Assembly: GCA_022826195.1 (NCBI GenBank)
Contig: JAJDVI010000076.1
Location: 1 to 64,000 of the forward strand
DNA: 64,000 bases
From: Acidobacteriota bacterium
GTDB taxonomy: Bacteria > Acidobacteriota > Vicinamibacteria > Marinacidobacterales > Marinacidobacteraceae
Direction of reading: 5' to 3'
A program made the position numbers and the translations under genes. Below, piece by piece: positions 21,101 to 27,809 of the stretch; within the stretch, counting starts at the first letter, position 1, and the number at the start of each line of letters is the position of its first letter. The notes under the pieces are model-generated. The model searched no databases, was not told the DNA's origin, and was given only the letters and a program-made list of their open reading frames with translations.

Positions 21101-22065
21101 GACGCTCGCTCGCGGAGGCGGCCGCGGCCCTGCCCGCGTCGCTCCGCGGCCGGTCCCGGGAGGAACTCGCCGAGGAGGCGGCCGAGGTGCAGGACCGCAT
21201 CCGGAAGCTGGGTCCGGTGAACGAGATTGCCGAAGCGCGGCTCCGCGAACTGCAGGCGGAACGCCGCGAGCCCGCGTCGCATCTCGAGGACGTCGAACAG
21301 GGGATCGCCGACGGGCTTGCCGCAATCCGCCGCCAGGACCGTGAGGCCCGCCGCATCTTCCGCGAGGGTTTCGAAGCCGTCAGCGCCGGGTTCGACGAGG
21401 CTTTCCGGCAGCTCTTCGGGGGTGGCCGCGCCGAACTCCGGCTGGTCGCGGCGCCCGGTCCTCCGGGCCCCCCGGAGCCGGCGGACGTCGCGAACGGCGC
21501 GGGTCAGGCCGCCGATCCCGCCGGCGAGGGGCCGGACGCCCCGATGTCCGCGAGTCCGGAAAACGGGGCCGCCGAAGCGGCGGCCGCGGGGACCGCCGGG
21601 GACTTCGAGGCCTGGAGTTCCGGCCCGCGGTCGCTGGCGCCGGGAATGCCGGAGGAAGCCCAGTTCGGGGTCGAGATTGCGGCCGAGCCGCCGGGCAAGA
21701 AGCTACAGAGCGTCCGCCTCCTCTCGGGCGGCGAAAAGGCCATGACGGCCATTGCGTTCCTCATCGCCCTCTTCCGGTATCGGCCGGCGCCCTTCTGCCT
21801 GCTGGATGAGGTGGATGCTCCCCTCGACGATGCGAACGTGCAGCGGTTCGCATCGATGCTGGACGAGCTCCAGCGGGACACCCAACTCGTGGTCATCACC
21901 CACAACCGGCTCACCATGGAGGCTTGCGAACATCTCTACGGAATCACGATGGAGGAGCCCGGTGTCTCCCGCCTGATCTCGATGCAGATCGGCGCCGACG
22001 CGGAGAACTGGATCGCCGCGGCGGCGGACGCCGAGAGCGCGGACGGCGCCGCCCTGTCCGCCTGA
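18145..22065 (+). CDS. smc: Chromosome segregation ATPase SMC
   Basis: 1306 residues from the GTG at 18145 (AGGTGA seven bases upstream; a TTG at 18100 is an alternative). Walker A 'GPNGCGKSN' (31-39), ABC signature 'LLSGGEKAMTAIAFLIA' (about 1191) and Walker B 'FCLLDEVDAPLDD' (about 1217) make up the head. Two long Ala/Arg/Glu-rich coiled-coil arms flank a hinge at about 552-705 ('GALGELVEVDPGYELAAERL'). Works with ScpA/ScpB to compact and resolve chromosomes; those are not in this window. Odd: two low-complexity Gly/Asn/Ala/Pro inserts interrupt the head lobes (about residues 92-142 and 1108-1170), making the protein longer than the usual 1150-1190. Confidence 0.95.
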   Translation: MRIERLEIAGFKSFAEPVTLEFGRGATAVVGPNGCGKSNIADAVFWVLGELGAGTIRARGKELIFSGSALREPLGVAEVRLHVSGARDSRPGQSDNGVAGNGAEAVAGNGAPPVRDTPRGTAGNGAAEPVPENGMAPGGFGRNVVVGRRVDASGQSVYEMDGRRCTRREIRRLFAGTGLGPGSYALIEQGRANDVLSRKPADLRLLVDEAVGLGAYRLNRRESEANLRAAEKALERVRERLRELDRYIRLARRDSRTASRVREASEQARMLGVAEKAARREELLSRVRENTGPEEALGAERDRRSRSLRAFERFMEDLREQATGTEIELREATREIGDLGARRARAAALLDEGARAAGIRASQVTRLDAETTTLEARLDDLETRRQESERRAEVFPDRLAELTEAATRRAAARDRALAEEREAHSLVWELRREVDRLRASVRSFRMSRDQYATRRERLSATGLGLSGSRRELTARMDHATRSLSGARSRARTQEESIAGLHAELETAEAAWRSATAAAAAARDEEARAEKEQAALADRHRSLAALVASRNQLGESASKVVEAAHRRGVAPGGALGELVEVDPGYELAAERLLGVHRIRIDRVSDVSELVEELGGPEAGPSEVLVSELLEACGSRKRPAHDGADRLGDHLRPLDPALDRVVPDAVVTADLAEALAAFLKEPGAYVTRDGASVTPPGVVRFGRGGPGEGFLSTRREVAELEAGKRQGTRRLARLARASAGARESAERAGSAVEELRQTLGQAENLAHRLRLEADRERETVAEASKRIEELEAEIARHAEEAEGNEEADARAAELAARDEARLEEASRELGEREAAHAALRRELEAREGQWRDADRELARQNAVADEVAGRAQALERQVRDDRQRLERIRAERAAAGREEEAWRTRQASAARERQSAEAAIGDWKAREETLTRVAADVRTRLEGAVAAVRLRTAEIRDLEERLHEIRSGTQEAQGLLRELEDEFRRSRGRSLAEAAAALPASLRGRSREELAEEAAEVQDRIRKLGPVNEIAEARLRELQAERREPASHLEDVEQGIADGLAAIRRQDREARRIFREGFEAVSAGFDEAFRQLFGGGRAELRLVAAPGPPGPPEPADVANGAGQAADPAGEGPDAPMSASPENGAAEAAAAGTAGDFEAWSSGPRSLAPGMPEEAQFGVEIAAEPPGKKLQSVRLLSGGEKAMTAIAFLIALFRYRPAPFCLLDEVDAPLDDANVQRFASMLDELQRDTQLVVITHNRLTMEACEHLYGITMEEPGVSRLISMQIGADAENWIAAAADAESADGAALSA

Positions 22066-22071
22066 CCGGCG

Positions 22072-23094
22072 GTGGTTGGCGTCGGGCACGGAGGACGCCC
22101 GGCCCGGTTGCCCCGCCGGGCCATGGTGTTCGCCGCCGGACGGGGCGAGCGGATGGGTCCCCTGACGAGGGACCGCGCCAAACCGGCGCTTCCCTTCTGC
22201 GGGGTGCCACTGCTTACCCGGCTGTTCCGCTGGCTCACCGCCGCCGGAGTCACCGAGGTGGTCGTCAATCTCCACCACCATCCGGAGACGCTGGAACCGC
22301 TCCTGGCTTCCGCCGGGCGCACCATGCCCGGGCTCACCATCGGACGGTCGCCCGAGCCGGAACTGCTCGGCACCTCGGGCGGCCTCTCGCGCGCCGCGGC
22401 GCGCTTCGGACTCGGAAGCGATACCGGTGGCCCGCTCCTCGTCCTGAACGGCGACACGCTCCCCACCTTCGATCTCGGGGACATGGCCGGTTTCCATGGG
22501 GCGGGGGGCGCTGAAGCCACGCTGCTCGCCGACCCGCGACCCGGTCCGGAGTTTTCCGGTGAGCGCCGTCTGGAGACCGGCGGGGACGGCGTCATCACGG
22601 GGCTGAGCGGACCGGGGGGACCCGGACTGGGGTTTTCCGGAGTGTGGCTGCTGGAGCCCGCGGCGCTCCGTCACCTGCACGGCGGGCGAGGAGGCCTCTC
22701 GCAGGATCTCCTTCCCGGCCTGATCGCCGCGGGGACGGCCCGAGCCTTTCCGAGCCGGGCTCCGTGGTTCGAGATCGGAACCCCGCGGCGCTATCTGGCG
22801 GCCTCCCGGCGGGCGCTGGAAGACGGAGCGCTCCCCGAGACGCCGGCCCGGCGGGCGGGCGCCGCCGAAGCGCGTTCCCGGCGCGGCGCCGCGGGGCAGT
22901 GGCCGGAGTTGATCGGCGAGGGGAGTGTGGTCGAGGAGCAGGCGTGCGTCGAGGCGTCCCTGCTTCTCGAAGGCGTCCATGTCGGAGCCCGGGCGGTTGT
23001 CCGCGATTCGATCGTCGCCGCCTCGGAAACCGTCCCGGCCGGCGCCCGGATCGAAGGCGCGCTCTTCGCCGGCGGCGTTGCGATGCCGCTATGA
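22072..23094 (+). CDS. NDP-sugar nucleotidyltransferase (MurU-like N-terminal domain)
   Basis: 340 residues from the GTG at 22072. Alternatives are TTG 22108 and ATG 22123; 22108 would give the family-like start 'MPRRAMVFAAGRGERM'. The nucleotidyltransferase domain shows 'FAAGRGERMGPLTRDRAKPA' and 'LLVLNGDTLPTFDL', close to MurU (MurNAc-1-phosphate uridylyltransferase) and mannose-1-phosphate guanylyltransferases. A C-terminal beta-helix remnant ('GVHVGARAVVRDSIV') is absent from classical MurU. The next gene is a kinase of the AmgK type, 28 bp downstream, which supports a two-step sugar activation (kinase then nucleotidyltransferase), possibly in cell-wall recycling. Substrate unproven. Confidence 0.75.
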   Translation: MVGVGHGGRPARLPRRAMVFAAGRGERMGPLTRDRAKPALPFCGVPLLTRLFRWLTAAGVTEVVVNLHHHPETLEPLLASAGRTMPGLTIGRSPEPELLGTSGGLSRAAARFGLGSDTGGPLLVLNGDTLPTFDLGDMAGFHGAGGAEATLLADPRPGPEFSGERRLETGGDGVITGLSGPGGPGLGFSGVWLLEPAALRHLHGGRGGLSQDLLPGLIAAGTARAFPSRAPWFEIGTPRRYLAASRRALEDGALPETPARRAGAAEARSRRGAAGQWPELIGEGSVVEEQACVEASLLLEGVHVGARAVVRDSIVAASETVPAGARIEGALFAGGVAMPL

Positions 23095-23122
23095 CGCCGG
23101 CCCGTTTGCCGGGAGTCGTGCC

Positions 23123-24250
23123 GTGCCGGTAGACGCGATCGCCCCGAAGGCGCCGGGTTCCGACGCGAGGAAGCGGCTGGACGTCTTTCTGCGGCGGTCC
23201 CGAAGCCTCGCGCCGGACCTCCGCACCGGGGTGGCCGTCGAGCCCCTCGTCAAGGAGGCGGGCGAGCGGGTCTATTTCCGGATTCGGCCAGCGCGCGCAA
23301 CCCGGGTGGCCGCCCCCAGCGGGGGGAGGGCGACCGTCGTGCTCTGCGTCATGGCCGAGCCGTACCCGCCGGGCTCGCTGCCGTTTGCGAACTCCACCCG
23401 GCTCTACCGGGAACTGGGGGTCCGGACGCCCCGGATTCTGGAAGAAGCTCCGGAACTTGGCGTGATCGCCCTCGAGGACCTCGGGGACGATCTCCTGCAG
23501 GCGGTCTGGGCGGGAGGAGGCGGCGACGTCCCGGCGCTCTACGACGAAGCCGTGGACATCATCGCCCGGATTCAGCACGAAGGCGCCCGCCTGGCCGGGA
23601 CGCCGGCGGCGGGCGGCTTCCGGGCCTTTTCCGCCCGGCTCGACGCCGCGCTCTTCCTCCGCGAACTGCGGTTCTTCGCCGAACATTTCCTGGGCGGCTA
23701 CGCCGGTCTGGAGCTTGGCGGGCGAGCGCGCGGCGACCTCGAGTCCCTGTTCGGGGCACTCGCGGAGGAGGCGGCCGGCGGTCCCGTGGCGCTCACCCAT
23801 CGGGATTTCCACTCGCGCAACCTGATCGCCGGCGACCGTCCCGCCGGGTCCGGCGCGCTCCGCGTGCTCTGGGTGATCGATCACCAGGACTCCCGCATCG
23901 GCCCGCGCTCCTACGACCTGATGTCGCTGGTCCGCGACCCGTACGTGGCCACCGGCGGCGCCGCGCGGCCGCCGTTCCGGGAACCGGACCTGGTCGACCG
24001 TTTCCGGGACGCGGCGGGGGTTCGCGGAAGTCCCTCCGAACTGCTTGCCGAGTTCGACGCGGTCGCGCTCCAGCGCAACCTGAAGGCGCTCGGCACCTAC
24101 GGCTTCCAGGTCTCCCGCCGGGGCAACGACGTCTACCGCCGCTACGTCGCCCCCACCCTGCGGATGGTTCGCGAGAACCTGGAGCGCCACTCCGGGCGCT
24201 CCGACCGGCGCCGCCTCGGGCTGCTGCTCGCGGACGTCCCCGCCGGCTGA
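23123..24250 (+). CDS. Phosphotransferase of the APH/AmgK family (sugar kinase)
   Basis: 375 residues from the GTG at 23123 (GGGAG seven bases upstream). Aminoglycoside-phosphotransferase fold: 'VVLCVMAEPYPPGSLPFANS' region, catalytic loop 'LTHRDFHSRNLIAG' (HxDxxxxN) and metal-binding 'WVIDHQDSRIGPRSYDLMSL' (about 250-272). Kinases of this type next to a nucleotidyltransferase include AmgK, the anomeric MurNAc/GlcNAc 1-kinase of the MurU recycling route. The immediate upstream neighbour is such a nucleotidyltransferase, so a role in making a sugar 1-phosphate is the best guess. A resistance role is unlikely in this core context. Confidence 0.78.
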   Translation: MPVDAIAPKAPGSDARKRLDVFLRRSRSLAPDLRTGVAVEPLVKEAGERVYFRIRPARATRVAAPSGGRATVVLCVMAEPYPPGSLPFANSTRLYRELGVRTPRILEEAPELGVIALEDLGDDLLQAVWAGGGGDVPALYDEAVDIIARIQHEGARLAGTPAAGGFRAFSARLDAALFLRELRFFAEHFLGGYAGLELGGRARGDLESLFGALAEEAAGGPVALTHRDFHSRNLIAGDRPAGSGALRVLWVIDHQDSRIGPRSYDLMSLVRDPYVATGGAARPPFREPDLVDRFRDAAGVRGSPSELLAEFDAVALQRNLKALGTYGFQVSRRGNDVYRRYVAPTLRMVRENLERHSGRSDRRRLGLLLADVPAG

Positions 24251-24254
24251 AACG

Positions 24255-24260
24255 TAAACT
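24255..24260 (+). promoter_or_regulatory. Possible -10 hexamer TAAACT upstream of asnS
   Basis: TAAACT ends 18 bases before the asnS ATG, in the same ACGTAAACTCC context as the element at 8695-8700. The -35 is not obvious; it overlaps the end of the kinase gene. Confidence 0.25.
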
Positions 24261-24278
24261 CCCGCCCCGGCGGAATCC

Positions 24279-25640
24279 ATGACTGAGCAACCGACTGATC
24301 CCGCGCCGGCGGGATCCTGGAAGGACCGGCGCCTTCCCACGATCGCGTCCCTGCACCGGAAACTGTCCCCGGACACGGCGGCCGCGGGAGTGCCCGGGAC
24401 CCTGCGGGGATGGCTGGCCGGACGGCGGTCGAGCGGCAAGCTGCTCTTCTTGAACTTCCGGGACGGCTCGGGCTTCGCACAGGTGGTGGTGCCAAAGGCG
24501 GCGGTCTCCGCCGAGGCCTTCGAGAGCGCCCGGCACTGCCCGCTCGAAAGCGCCGTCGAGGTGGCCGGCGCCGCTTTTTCGGAGCCGCGCGCCCCGGGAG
24601 GAATGGAGATCCGCGCGTCGGACTTCCGGGTCCTGCACGCCGCCGATCCCTATCCGATCACGCCCAAGGAACACGGAGCATCGTTCCTGCTGGACCACCG
24701 GCACCTGTGGCTCCGGTCCCGGAAACAGCACGCGCTCCTGCGGATTCGCGACGAGGTCCTGTACTCGTTCCGCGAGTACCTGCGGGAACAGGAGTTCGTG
24801 AACGCCGATACGCCCATCTTCACCCCGAACGCCTGCGAGGGCACGACCACGCTCTTCGAGACCCGCTACTTCGACCGCCAGGCCTATCTGAGCCAGAGCG
24901 GCCAGCTCTACAACGAGGCCGTGGCCATGTCGGTGGGGCGGACCTATTGTCTGGGCCCGACCTTCCGGGCGGAAAAGTCGAAGACCCGCCGGCATCTCAT
25001 CGAGTTCTGGATGCTGGAACCCGAGGTCGCCTTTGCGGAACTGCCGGACATCATCGACCTTGCCGAAGGGTTGATCTGTCACGCGGTCTCCCGGGTGCTG
25101 GAGAACCGCGCCAGCGAGCTCGAGATCCTGGAGCGCGACCCGGGCCCCCTGCGCCGGATCCAGGCGCCCTTCCCCCGGGTTACCTACGACGAGGCGGCCG
25201 GGATCCTGGCCCGCAAGGGGACCGGTTTCACGCCGGGGGAGGACTTCGGGGCGCAGGACGAGACGGCGCTCACCGAAGACCTGGACCGGCCGCTCTGCGT
25301 CACCCACTTTCCGGCCGCCATCAAGGCGTTCTACATGGAACCGGATCCGGAACGTCCCGACCGGGTCCTCTGCCTCGACATCATCGCTCCCGAGGGCTAC
25401 GGCGAGGTGGTCGGCGGCGGCCAGCGCATCCATGACCAGGAACTCCTGCGCCGGCGGGTGAAGGAACACGGCCTGCCGGAGGACGCCTTCGAGTGGTATC
25501 TCGATCTCCGCCGCTACGGAACGACCCCGCACTCCGGATTCGGGCTCGGCATCGAACGTTTCGTCGCCTGGATGTCCGGCCTCTCACACCTCCGGGAAGC
25601 GATTCCGTTCCCGCGCACGCTCTACCGCCTCGCGCCATGA
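24279..25640 (+). CDS. asnS: Asparaginyl-tRNA synthetase
   Basis: 453 residues from an ATG; class IIb synthetase charging tRNA-Asn. N-terminal OB-fold anticodon domain (about 40-125, 'LRGWLAGRRSSGKLLFLNFR'), then the class II core: motif 1 near 'LREQEFVNADTPIFTPNACE', motif 2 'GPTFRAEKSKTRRHLIEFWM' (about 226-245), and motif 3 'GFGLGIERFVAWMSGLSHLR' (about 419-440). The ending 'REAIPFPRTLYRLAP' is that of AsnRS rather than AspRS. Its TGA overlaps the rimO ATG (ATGA), so the two are translationally coupled. Presence of AsnRS means Asn-tRNA does not depend solely on transamidation. Confidence 0.92.
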   Translation: MTEQPTDPAPAGSWKDRRLPTIASLHRKLSPDTAAAGVPGTLRGWLAGRRSSGKLLFLNFRDGSGFAQVVVPKAAVSAEAFESARHCPLESAVEVAGAAFSEPRAPGGMEIRASDFRVLHAADPYPITPKEHGASFLLDHRHLWLRSRKQHALLRIRDEVLYSFREYLREQEFVNADTPIFTPNACEGTTTLFETRYFDRQAYLSQSGQLYNEAVAMSVGRTYCLGPTFRAEKSKTRRHLIEFWMLEPEVAFAELPDIIDLAEGLICHAVSRVLENRASELEILERDPGPLRRIQAPFPRVTYDEAAGILARKGTGFTPGEDFGAQDETALTEDLDRPLCVTHFPAAIKAFYMEPDPERPDRVLCLDIIAPEGYGEVVGGGQRIHDQELLRRRVKEHGLPEDAFEWYLDLRRYGTTPHSGFGLGIERFVAWMSGLSHLREAIPFPRTLYRLAP

Positions 25641-27025
25641 AGCCGGACCGGATTCCCCGGGTGGGGCTGGTGAGCCTGGGCTGTGCGAAGAACCTGCTCG
25701 ACAGCGAAGTCATGGCCGGAGTCCTCACGAAGCGCGGTTTCGAGATGACCTCCGATCCGGCGAACGCTGACGCCCTGGTCGTGAACACCTGCGGGTTCAT
25801 CGGCCCGGCCAAGGAAGAGGGGATCAACACGATTCTGGACCTGGCCCGCCTCAAGCGCGAGGGCCGCTGCCGCCGGCTGGTGGTCGCCGGATGCCTCGCG
25901 CAGCGCTACGCGGGGGAGCTCGCCCGTGAGATCCCCGAAATCGATGCGGTCATCGGGCTCGACGAGGTCGAGCGCATCGCGGAGGTGCTGACCGCCTCCG
26001 GGCGCCGCACGCCGCCGCTCCGGGCCGACCAGTCGGTCACCTGGCTCTACGACCACACCACGCCGCGCATCCGCTCGACGGCGTCCCACACCGCCTACAT
26101 CAAGGTGGCGGAGGGATGCGACTACCCCTGTTCCTTCTGCGTGATCCCGCAGATCCGCGGGCACTTCCGCAGCCGCGACCCGGACTCGGTGCTCGCCGAA
26201 GCGGCCTCGCTGGCCGCGGCGGGGACCCGGGAACTCGTGCTGGTGGCGCAGGACACGACGGCCTACGGCAGGGATCTCGGCATCCGCCACGGCCTGGCGC
26301 GGCTGCTGCGTGAACTGGCCCAGGTCGAGGGCGTCGCCTGGGTGCGGTTCCTCTACGCCTACCCGACGACCCTCGACGATGAAGTGCTGTCGGCGATGGC
26401 GGAGGTCCCCGAGGTCTGCCGCTACGTGGACATCCCGTTGCAGCACGCGAGCCGCCGGGTCCTCGTGGACATGCGCCGCCCCGGAACCCGGCAGAGCAAC
26501 GAGCGCCTGCTGGCCCGGATCCGCGACGCGGTTCCCGGCGTCGCCATTCGAAGCACGTTCATCGTCGGGTTTCCGGGCGAGACCGAACGCGAGTTCCGGG
26601 AACTCTTCGATTTTGTGGAAGCGGCCCGATTCGATGCGATGGGGGCGTTCGTCTATTCGAACGAGGAATCCGCGACGTCGCACGTGGACGAGGAAGTGAT
26701 CTCGGAGACGGAGAAGGAAGACCGCCGGGCCCGCCTGATGGAGCTGCAGCGCGGGATCGCCCTGGCCCGGCACCGGGAAATGGTCGGGAGCGTCGTGCCG
26801 GTCCTGGTGGATGGCGCCGCCGAGGAGAGCGAACTGCTCACGGCCGGCCGCACCGAGGGGCAGGCGCCCGACGTGGATGCCCGGGTCCTGATCGTGGATG
26901 GGGACGCTCCGGCAGGCCGGTTCGTGGACGTGGAGATCACCGAGGCGCATCCCGAGGATCTGCTGGGTCACGCGCTCGAGGGCAGTGTCGCGGAAACGGT
27001 GCGAGTCACCGCCGCGACCGCCTGA
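25637..27025 (+). CDS. rimO: Ribosomal protein S12 methylthiotransferase RimO
   Basis: 462 residues from an ATG overlapping the asnS stop. Radical-SAM enzyme that adds a methylthio group to the conserved Asp of ribosomal protein S12. N-terminal UPF0004 domain with three cluster cysteines ('VSLGCAKNLLDSE', 'VVNTCGFIGPAKEE', 'VVAGCLAQRY'), radical-SAM core 'EGCDYPCSFCVIPQIRG' (CxxxCxxC, about 158-174) and a C-terminal TRAM domain (about 395-460). 'SLGCAKNLLDSE' and 'NTCGFI' favour RimO over MiaB. A stem-loop and the promoter of the next operon follow. Confidence 0.93.
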   Translation: MKPDRIPRVGLVSLGCAKNLLDSEVMAGVLTKRGFEMTSDPANADALVVNTCGFIGPAKEEGINTILDLARLKREGRCRRLVVAGCLAQRYAGELAREIPEIDAVIGLDEVERIAEVLTASGRRTPPLRADQSVTWLYDHTTPRIRSTASHTAYIKVAEGCDYPCSFCVIPQIRGHFRSRDPDSVLAEAASLAAAGTRELVLVAQDTTAYGRDLGIRHGLARLLRELAQVEGVAWVRFLYAYPTTLDDEVLSAMAEVPEVCRYVDIPLQHASRRVLVDMRRPGTRQSNERLLARIRDAVPGVAIRSTFIVGFPGETEREFRELFDFVEAARFDAMGAFVYSNEESATSHVDEEVISETEKEDRRARLMELQRGIALARHREMVGSVVPVLVDGAAEESELLTAGRTEGQAPDVDARVLIVDGDAPAGRFVDVEITEAHPEDLLGHALEGSVAETVRVTAATA

Positions 27026-27059
27026 ACCGGGCCGCGTAGCTGCTTCCCCGGACCGCTGA

Positions 27060-27084
27060 GCGGGTTCCGGCGGAGCGAACCCGC
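27060..27084 (+). terminator. Stem-loop after rimO
   Basis: Perfect arms GCGGGTTC (27060-27067) and GAACCCGC (27077-27084) with a 9-base loop, 35 bp after the rimO stop. No T-run follows, so it is either a weak or factor-assisted terminator or simply a 3'-end stabilising hairpin. Confidence 0.4.
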
Positions 27085-27144
27085 GGTATCCGGCCGGTTT
27101 TCGCGGTCGCGAATCGCCCGTTCTTCGGCGACTCCGGCGTGGGG

Positions 27145-27150
27145 TATACT
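27145..27150 (+). promoter_or_regulatory. -10 hexamer TATACT for the rimP-nusA-infB operon
   Basis: TATACT in GGGGTATACTCAG is a near-consensus -10 in an otherwise GC-rich intergenic region between the rimO stem-loop and rimP. The best -35 candidate at about 27121-27126 (TTCTTC) is poor. It would give a leader of roughly 100 bases before rimP. Confidence 0.45.
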
Positions 27151-27260
27151 CAGTCGTTCGGGTGCGGCCGGGGTGGGGTCGCTCCCGTTTTCTTTCATGA
27201 CCCGTCGCACATGGGTGCGGCGGGTTTTCTCCGATTCCCCAATCTCAAGAGGCGCTACGC

Positions 27261-27809
27261 ATTTCGCAAGAAGAAACCGACCCGCTGCTCCTGCGCCAAG
27301 CGGGCGACGATCTCACCGCAAACATCGAACGACTGGCGCGAAGGGCGGCGGCGAGTGCTCAGGTCGAGTTGGCATGGATCGAGATCAAGGGACCCCGGAG
27401 CGGCCGGCGGGTGCGCGTTTTCATCGAGCGGCCCGACGATGCCGTCGGGCTGGGCGATTGCGAGCGCGTGAACGAGAAGCTCTCGGCACTCCTCGATCTG
27501 GAGGATCCGATCCCCGGTTCCTACACCCTGGAAGTGAGCACGCCGGGGCTCGATCGTCCCTTGCACTCGGCCGAGGAGTGCCGGCGGTTCCTCGGGCGTC
27601 GAGTCCGGATTCGCCACCGGACGGAGAGTCGGCCGGACACGGTGACCGGAACCCTGCGGGCGGTGAACGGGGACGCCGTCCTCTGCCTGACTGGGCCCGA
27701 AGGCGAGCGGCAAATCGCCTGGAGCGCGGTGGTCGCCGCCCGTCTCGCTCCGGACTACGCCGCGCTGCTCGGAAAACGTCCCGGCGGTCGGAGGCGCCCG
27801 TCGATCTGA
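27261..27809 (+). CDS. rimP: Ribosome maturation factor RimP
   Basis: 182 residues if translation begins at ATT 27261 (AAGAGG eight bases upstream). 30S assembly factor acting in the cytosol. The N-terminal RimP domain includes 'ANIERLARRAAASAQVELAW' and the conserved 'IEIKGPRSGRRVRVFIERPD', 'VNEKLSALLDLEDPIPGSYT', 'LEVSTPGLDRPL'; a C-terminal SH3-like domain follows. The frame from the upstream stop (27198-27200) has no ATG, GTG or TTG until TTG 27369, which would remove the first helix of the fold. An AUU start is therefore proposed. The TGA overlaps the nusA ATG (TGATG). Confidence 0.85.
   Translation: MSQEETDPLLLRQAGDDLTANIERLARRAAASAQVELAWIEIKGPRSGRRVRVFIERPDDAVGLGDCERVNEKLSALLDLEDPIPGSYTLEVSTPGLDRPLHSAEECRRFLGRRVRIRHRTESRPDTVTGTLRAVNGDAVLCLTGPEGERQIAWSAVVAARLAPDYAALLGKRPGGRRRPSI

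Noticed and set aside
18882-21325. Long open frames on the opposite strand of smc
   Set aside because: They are Arg/Ala/Pro/Ser-rich shadows of a high-GC gene with clear ATPase motifs on the plus strand; none shows a domain.
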